Positions 58,450 through 64,000 of a stretch of 64,000 nucleotides of DNA are shown here, one piece after another. This DNA comes from Melampsora larici-populina 98AG31 (Eukaryota; Basidiomycota; Pucciniomycetes; Pucciniales; Melampsoraceae): assembly GCF_000204055.1 (NCBI RefSeq), contig NW_006768828.1:382097-446096 (forward strand), given 5' to 3'. The notes under the pieces were generated by a model. That model worked only from the letters and a program-made list of their open reading frames with translations. It made no database searches and was not told where the DNA came from. Every line of letters starts with the position of its first letter. Position 1 is the stretch's first letter. A program made the translations under genes and the position numbers.

Positions 58450-59388
58450 TGTCAACCAGAGAGGTTTTGCAGAGCAAAACCTCCAAGGTTAACAAAGTAA
58501 GTAAGTACATAATTAAAACTTAATACATAAAAAAGAAATATTACAACTCTATCACTCGAGTTTCAAGAGTGTAAAAAGAATAAAACTCGAGTCACCAACT
58601 CTATAACCAAGGGTACAACTTAATTAACCCTTGGTAGAAGAAGGGTAGACAACGAGAGAGAAATTTTATCCTTAACCCAGGCCAGGGACTAAATAATGAA
58701 AGACCCTGACCAGGCCAAAAGACTACGAGAAAGGGTTTATATAGTTACTAAAACTACGAAACCCCAAACCAGGCCAACCTCAGGAGATAAGGGTTTCTTA
58801 CATGACATCATACAATGTTAACCAAAGTTGGTATATAAAGAACCACGATTCTCACCAAATAAAGAAGAATAATCTTTTATCACTTTTTACCCATCTTAGA
58901 AAAACCTCTTTACTTTTGAATTGATACTCGTTATTAGAAAGTCCTTTTACTATCGAATTTCTATTGCATGCTTCATTCTGCTCAAAAGCAACCATCTTTT
59001 TCTATCTTCTTTTTTACTAAAACTTCCAACTTAGAAAGCGTTAGAGATCGTTTGGCGTGGCCCATTTGACTAAAGACTTTCATCCGGAATCACCCCTTTT
59101 TGATTTAACAAATCAACGAGCACTGAAGTGCCACCTGAAGAGTAGATAGTTACTTTTAACTATTTCTTTGGAAGACACTCGAGAAGTTCAACATCTCGTC
59201 CAGTACCTGGCAGCGGTAATCATCCCGCACCACAGACATCTGTAGTCAACAACTATAGATTATCTTTAACTTACTAAGAATCGAAAACCACGTCTCTAAG
59301 ATAAGTATCAACAAATATTTTTAGAAACCTACATTTAGTAAGTCTCATTTAGACTAGTTTTACTACTCAAGTTATACTCAGTCTGACA
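58450..59388 (+). repeat. 3' LTR, 939 bp
   Basis: Identical to the 5' LTR except at 58677, 58766, 58969, 59067 and 59177. Four of the five are CpG in the 5' copy and TpG or CpA here. Confidence 0.97.
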
Positions 59389-59393
59389 TTTCC

Positions 59394-60476
59394 CCTCTTA
59401 TTGCCCCATTCAAGTACGTGAGTAGCACGTAAGTGGTCAGTCGTATGCTGGTTTTGAGACATGTCCCATTACTCTATATCCTGGCTTGTCAGCTCAACAA
59501 AATTGATGTTGTCTCGTGTGTGATAGACCACAGTATGGATCTTGTGTAAAACAATATCAGAAATGAGAACGAGATTCATCCAAAAAAAACTTGCTTGGGT
59601 TGCTCCTGATGCGGCTTTACAAGCTGTGCGTATTCATTTGGTGAACTTGGTTGGGTACTCAATATTTCTCTCATCCGATATGCAGATTGGTTTATAGGTC
59701 ATCCAAGTGTCTCAGTGTATAAATAGAAATAAATGTTATCTCTCAATTGAATTGGGAACAGTTGATGGATGTCTGCAAGCAAGACAGCTGGCACGGCAAT
59801 TCTCCAGTGTTTGATTATCAAGTATATTGAGGAATGCTGGAATGGGTATAAAATGAGCCTGGTCAGCTTCATTGATTACAATGTTCATTGGGAACTTGTG
59901 CCATTTCCTGATTTACCGTCTTGATCATAGACATTTACCATACCTGGTCTACAAGTTTGTGTTATTGCTGAGCCTCCAAAGTCTGGAATTGTTAACATGT
60001 GACTAAAAGTATCATTATCTGTCTCCTTTATAGCTGTGAAAAACCCACCACATTCCCTCTTTTCCAAACTGAATCAAAAATCTTAGAAGTGCATAACCTG
60101 TCAAATATGTAAGCATCAATCAACCCTTTCAGGCAATGTTCAGAGATTTGTGGATGATGACATCTCTCTGTCTTCACTAGTTTAGAGCTCATCTGTTACA
60201 TTGAAAGAGGTTCAAAATTTAAAAGGTATTGCCTGTGATGCAGTCTAAAATTTATGATCTGCTCTCAAAGTATTGTAAATTGATGTACTGAATTCTGCTT
60301 TTCATATTTAGGTGAATACACAGCAAGATTCAATTCTGGAAATTAAACCTAAAACTTTGGTTGTATTGAGAAACTTTCTCCAAGATAGTGAGTTCAGATT
60401 CCTGAGTTTTGAGTAATAATAAATAGTCATTGTATATTGTTGAATCCACTGACCCAAAAGGGTTTGTGTGCTAGGA
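59394..60476. other. Gap between Ty3 element and cysteine-rich gene
   Basis: No gene or complete element recognised. It should contain the promoter of the gene at 60477. Confidence 0.45.
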
Positions 60477-60803
60477 ATGTTCTTGAAGACTTTGATGGCT
60501 TTCAAAATTGTGATGGTGACTTTTGTTGGTTTCAGTCAGGTCTCAGGATTGATTAATCAAGCGACTAGCCAATGTGAACACAACTCCAGAAGAATATACC
60601 ATACAGAGAATGGCAGGAAATGTGGAGTTGTGTTGTGGGATCCTAAGGCTAGGTGCCCTCATTGGGGTTCTTATTGTGAGGTGATCACAAATGTTAGGTT
60701 TTGGGAGTGTTGTGAGACTGACTGTAAGGCAGAATGGCAGGAGAGAGATTGTAACCGAGCTCATGAGGTTTGCAGAATTTGTCATCCCACTAGCACATCA
60801 TAG
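60477..60803 (+). CDS. Small secreted cysteine-rich protein (effector candidate)
   Basis: The ATG at 60477 opens a 108-residue single-exon frame. Residues 1-24 (MFLKTLMAFKIVMVTFVGFS) form a signal peptide. The mature part of about 84 residues has ten Cys: one each in SQCEH, GRKCG, ARCPH, SYCEV; a CC pair in WECCE; then TDCKA, RDCNR, EVCRI and RICHP. Ten Cys in a short secreted chain suggest several disulphides. Size, Cys content and the repeat-rich, gene-poor setting fit rust effector candidates, but no family was recognised. The upstream in-frame GTG at 60468 is not a likely start. An undetected 5' intron is possible, as many rust secreted-protein genes have one or two. Confidence 0.75.
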   Translation: MFLKTLMAFKIVMVTFVGFSQVSGLINQATSQCEHNSRRIYHTENGRKCGVVLWDPKARCPHWGSYCEVITNVRFWECCETDCKAEWQERDCNRAHEVCRICHPTSTS

Positions 60804-61445
60804 GATGGAGAAGTTGCCTGTGAAGAATGCTTTTCAGTACTTAAGTCTTTGAACATGTACAAAACCCTAAGGGTCACAGTCCACTTCTGTTAGGGCCATC
60901 ATCTGAATTAAAAAGAGATTAAGTTATTGATAACTTGTGAATATTTGATCTACCCTCCAGAGAAGTGCTAGTCTGCTGTGCTGAAGCTCATCATATAGCC
61001 TATTGCTCTGCAAAGCTCACATTAAAACTATTTAGTGAAATATAGATGTGTCTCTTGCACATTTTCTTGATTATCATCTCGATGAGTGTTGATTGAGAGG
61101 ATTTGAGTGCAAGCACAATGAAAGACTTTGGGCAAAAGCCGTGTCAATCTCACACAAACATAGGTCTGTTGTTTAAGCAAGCCGGTAGTAGGCACAACTT
61201 GGTACAGCTCAACAAGTGAATTAGTTAAGTTCGGTATGTAGGATCTGCTGCTCTGAGGGATGTCATGTTGGTCATTTGAGTGACATTAGCGGTACACAAA
61301 CTTGAACACCCAACATGAAAACCCAAAAAACAATTGGGTTGTCATGGGTTTTGTCCATGGGATTTTAAGTTGAGTGTTCATGTTTGTGTACCACTATTCT
61401 GATTAAAAGAGCATATTACAGAAGTCCAAAACAAGAAAAATGTGG
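60804..61445. other. Gap downstream of the cysteine-rich gene
   Basis: Probably 3' UTR and intergenic DNA; a short local inverted pair around a CACAAACTTGAACAC and GTGTTCATGTTTGTGTACCACT sequence lies at about 61290-61395. Nothing else recognised. Confidence 0.4.
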
Positions 61446-61579
61446 GGTTTTACCTACATAACCTAACAAAGTCCCGCTTGTCAAGAAAGCCTGTGAGAGA
61501 GGAACTAGTTATGGGTTATCCACAGGATTTGGTGTGTGAGCAAAAAACTTTTAGCTGGGGAGTTTTTCAACCTGCACGC

Positions 61580-62201
61580 CTGCTAATCTTACTTAACTTA
61601 ACACAAGCCCTCTCTGTGCGGCCATGGCGGAGGGTTTTGCAACTAATTGTTGAATTCTGGCATGGAGACTCCAACCCTTAAGTCCCCTTAAGTTGTTTTA
61701 TGATCTTTCCCGCTTTCCTCACTGATAAATACCTACCTTGCAGGCAATTATGTTCAGAAATGGTTTCTACATGTCTTTGACCATTGATCAACCAGGAAAG
61801 AATGGTCTGTCATTCTGTTTGCAAGACATGTATCCAGGCTTCATGTCTCACTTGTAAAGGGGTGTACAGGCTGTATTTGCACCGTACGCAACTTAGAAAT
61901 CAAAAACAAGACAGTACAGGCAGGGATTGCAAAGATTTTCAACCTACTTGGTTGGTTACACCAGTTGGAGTGCCAACCAAAGGAGGCCACAAGTATGTAT
62001 AGAAGCTTATGACAAGTAACATTTCCTGCAAGGTAAAGTGGTGGTAATATCAGCAAGGAAAGCAGGAAAAAGCAAAAAACAACTTAAGGGGACTTACAGG
62101 TTGGAGTCTCTGTGCCAGAATTTGATGATTAGTTGCAAGCCCCTCTGCAAGGCGCACAGACGTGGTCATGCAGAGAGGGCTTGTGTTAAGCTAATAATCT
62201 T
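61580..62201. repeat. Second inverted repeat, arms about 165 bp
   Basis: Left arm about 61580-61744 (TTAACACAAGCCCTCTCTG ... CTTAAGTCCCCTTAAGTTG); right arm about 62028-62201 (CAACTTAAGGGGACTTACAG ... CAGAGAGGGCTTGTGTTAA). The match continues through the AAGCAGGAAAAAGC/GCTTTCCTC portion. This has a MITE-like layout with no transposase. Confidence 0.7.
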
Positions 62202-62493
62202 ACACATACTGGTTCTTTGGGATCTCTCTCTTGGTTACAGGAAAGCACTACAGAAAGACTTGAAAAATAGGTTTACATGTAACATCTCAGCATGGCCTGT
62301 TAAGCTTAACTAAGCCCCTCTTTGTGTGTTTGCCGGTCCCTCATGGCCTATGGGCTTTTGACAGGTTGGATAGCTTTCTCACCAATTTTGGGTTTCATTT
62401 GCAAACATAAGCCTTCCATCCCTCTTCAATTATTGCATCAAATACACAGACAAATACATGAAGGTATGCAGGTTCAGCTAAACTTAAAAAAGT

Positions 62494-63590
62494 CCCACAT
62501 GCTTGCCGCGAGCAAGGCTGAGGCAAGCAAGAGACTTATGTACGCCAAACTTGCACACTTCATAACCTTGCGGTAGAGGCTTTTGCAGGGAGCATCCATC
62601 ATTGGCCTTTATCTCATTCCACACCAAGGATTTGGGTATGGTCCAAAGATGAAAAATATCTGCCTTACTCTGGTGCATATTGTACAGATTTTTCACCAAG
62701 GAAACTGCTCCGCTCCATGAACAAAATTGTTTCAATGTTTTGGCTTCAATAGCAATTGTACATGTAAACCACACATGTGACTGCTGCAAATGGGAAGTGT
62801 TGGTGAAGATGGTTGGTTTTGTTCATCCGTTATCTCATGTGTAATAAGAGCACTTTCCTTGGTTAAAAACAACGCTGAGACAGCTACGCTACAACACGCT
62901 AACATGCATTTTGTATGTAGCATAACTGTATGCAGTTAACACAGATCTGACCTTTATGATATTGTAACTTGTCAAGTTACGCTACGCTACAAGCTACTGT
63001 AGCTGAGTTTTGTGCCTCTACACTACGCCACAGGGCCAAAATTTGGTTAGCTGGAGATTTTCTAGGACTCTGCGTAGGGTAGCTGGGATTCATTCGTGCT
63101 GATTCCTGCTAGCTGTAGCTTTGCGGCATGTTTCTAGCTACGCTATCTTGCGCTATCAGCTACGGGTAGATTAGCTGTCTCAGTGTTGTTAAAAACATGT
63201 ACCATATGTGCTTTACACCACGGGCATCTATTAGGTTCAATCATATGTGAAACTTAATGTGGTGACAGAGTTCACAATAAGTCTCAAATTTGGATTGAAA
63301 CCTATTAAACCCCTTGCCTTTAATAGGTTTCAATCCAAAAATTGAGACTTATTGCTGACTCGGACACCACAACTTTGCTCAATTGGGTCTTGGACATAAT
63401 AATTCCTGTGGTGTTACTCTGGCACATATTTCTTTTCTTTGGACTATGCCTGAATCCGCGGTGTGGAAAAAGATAAAGGGGCTTGAAGGAAACTTCCTGC
63501 AAATCCCTCTACCGCAAGGTTTATGGAGCATGCAAGTTTGGCGTAAGTCCCTTGCTCGCCTCAGCCTCGCTCGAGGCAAGCATGGCACTT
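62494..63590. repeat. Third inverted repeat, arms about 170 bp
   Basis: Left arm about 62494-62664 (ATGCTTGCCGCGAGCAAGGC, CCAAACTTGCA, CCTTGCGGTAGAGG, GGTCCAAAGAT); right arm about 63421-63590 (CTTTGGACTATGCC, CCTCTACCGCAAGG, TGCAAGTTTGG, GCCTCGCTCGAGGCAAGCAT). Identity is estimated by eye at around 75-80 percent. A smaller element sits inside. Confidence 0.7.
62871..63187. mobile_element. Short MITE-like element, 317 bp, 9-bp flanking repeat
   Basis: Ends AACGCTGAGACAGCTA and its complement (one mismatch) are flanked by direct GTTAAAAAC at 62862-62870 and 63188-63196. The interior is packed with GCTACGCTAC/GTAGCGTAGC words on both strands. An 8-9 bp duplication fits hAT or Mutator-type elements. 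The superfamily is not settled. Confidence 0.7.
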
Positions 63591-63780
63591 TGTAGGTTGA
63601 GCGGGCACACAGTGACAGGACCTTTCTTTGGTCCAAATGGTCCAAAGACTGTTCATTTTTAGGGTAAAGTGATGGTGGGTTGAAAAACTCCCTAAAACTC
63701 CCCAGCCAAAAGTTTCTTGCTCACACACCAAATTTTGTGGATATGTACATAACTCGAGGGAGTTTGTTACATAGGTTAAG

Positions 63781-64000
63781 GTGTTTTATGTATGTAAATA
63801 GCTGAGACGAAGAAAGCAAACTTGGATCAGAGAGATGCTTCAATTTACAGCTATTCAAGAAATTTGTGTCCTAGTGGCACAAAATTTCAATTTTTCCCCC
63901 CAGCGCCACCCCTGAATACAGGCGATGCGCAGCGCAGCAGATGTGTAGAGGACCACGGTTCAGGTCGAACCCGCACCCTGATCTAACCACCACGGGCTCC
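63781..64000. other. Window end, no feature recognised
   Basis: The final 220 bp include a short C-rich stretch (CCCCCCAGCGCCACCCC) and no open frame of note. Confidence 0.4.

Larger units (their letters stand above)
49226..59388 (+). mobile_element. Ty3/Gypsy LTR retrotransposon, 10163 bp, with nested element
   Basis: Two 939-bp LTRs (TG...CA ends) bound the element, flanked by the 5-bp direct repeat TTTCC at 49221-49225 and 59389-59393. The gene order gag, protease, RT, RNase H, integrase and a C-terminal chromodomain-like segment is that of Ty3/Gypsy. A TGGGGGCC stretch 2 nt after the 5' LTR (50167) is a possible primer binding site. LTR identity is about 99.5 percent, so the insertion is young. 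It is broken by a CACTA-like insertion (50975-51790), an assembly gap (51824-51926) and a frameshift near 55931. Confidence 0.95.
61446..63780. repeat. Outer inverted repeat of nested foldback region
   Basis: The left arm (about 61446-61575) holds GGTGTGTGAGCAAAAAACTT and GCTGGGGAGTTTTTCAACC. The right arm (about 63661-63780) holds GGTTGAAAAACTCC, CCCCAGCC and CTTGCTCACACACCAAA. The arms are diverged by substitutions and indels, and smaller inverted pairs lie inside. Confidence 0.65.

Overview
This is a AT-rich eukaryotic window with intron-dense genes, most introns 50-120 bp with GT-AG ends, and abundant young and decayed transposons. It is a fungal nuclear genome, and most likely a rust fungus (Basidiomycota, Pucciniales; Melampsora-like). 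The reasons are the intron density, an Egh16/Gas1-like appressorial protein, a short cysteine-rich secreted protein, a GCM-domain Mutator transposon and a Ty3 retrotransposon with a chromodomain-like end. The species call is inference. All exon models were built by hand from splice signals, reading-frame phase and family motifs.

Layout, left half. A 5'-truncated conserved basidiomycete protein lies at 1-3016. A repeat-rich gap (3.0-7.5 kb) holds a foldback and a PIF/Harbinger-like MITE. On the minus strand come an NF-YC/HAP5 CCAAT-factor subunit (7568-9159) and a 16-exon GH47 class I alpha-mannosidase (10101-12835). A complete 9-kb Mutator-like element follows (14139-23135, 8-bp target duplication). 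Its single spliced gene joins a GCM-type zinc domain, a DDE transposase core, an AT-hook, a USP-like Cys/His peptidase, a CCHC knuckle and an OTU-like peptidase. A very recent 1542-bp internal duplication interrupts it, but splicing could remove the duplication.

Middle. Dolichol kinase SEC59 (23918-27160), an intron-containing tRNA-Ser(AGA), a mitochondrial carrier with a 10-nt microexon (28320-30305), a BTB/POZ protein (31950-33159), a senescence/spartin-like protein (33758-35163), an orphan secreted candidate (36750-38162), a PXA-PX-nexin-C membrane protein (41406-45384) and an Egh16-like protein with a microsatellite-encoded Asn tail (46368-47455). SEC59 and GH47 belong to the same broad process, N-glycan precursor synthesis and trimming, but they are not clustered.

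Right end. A 10.2-kb Ty3/Gypsy element (49226-59388, 5-bp target duplication, 939-bp LTRs differing at 5 sites) carries two tandem retropepsin-like domains, overlapping reading frames, a nested CACTA-like foldback element, a 103-base assembly gap and a reverse-transcriptase frameshift. Beyond it lie a 10-cysteine secreted protein (60477-60803) and a Russian-doll series of inverted repeats (61.4-63.8 kb).
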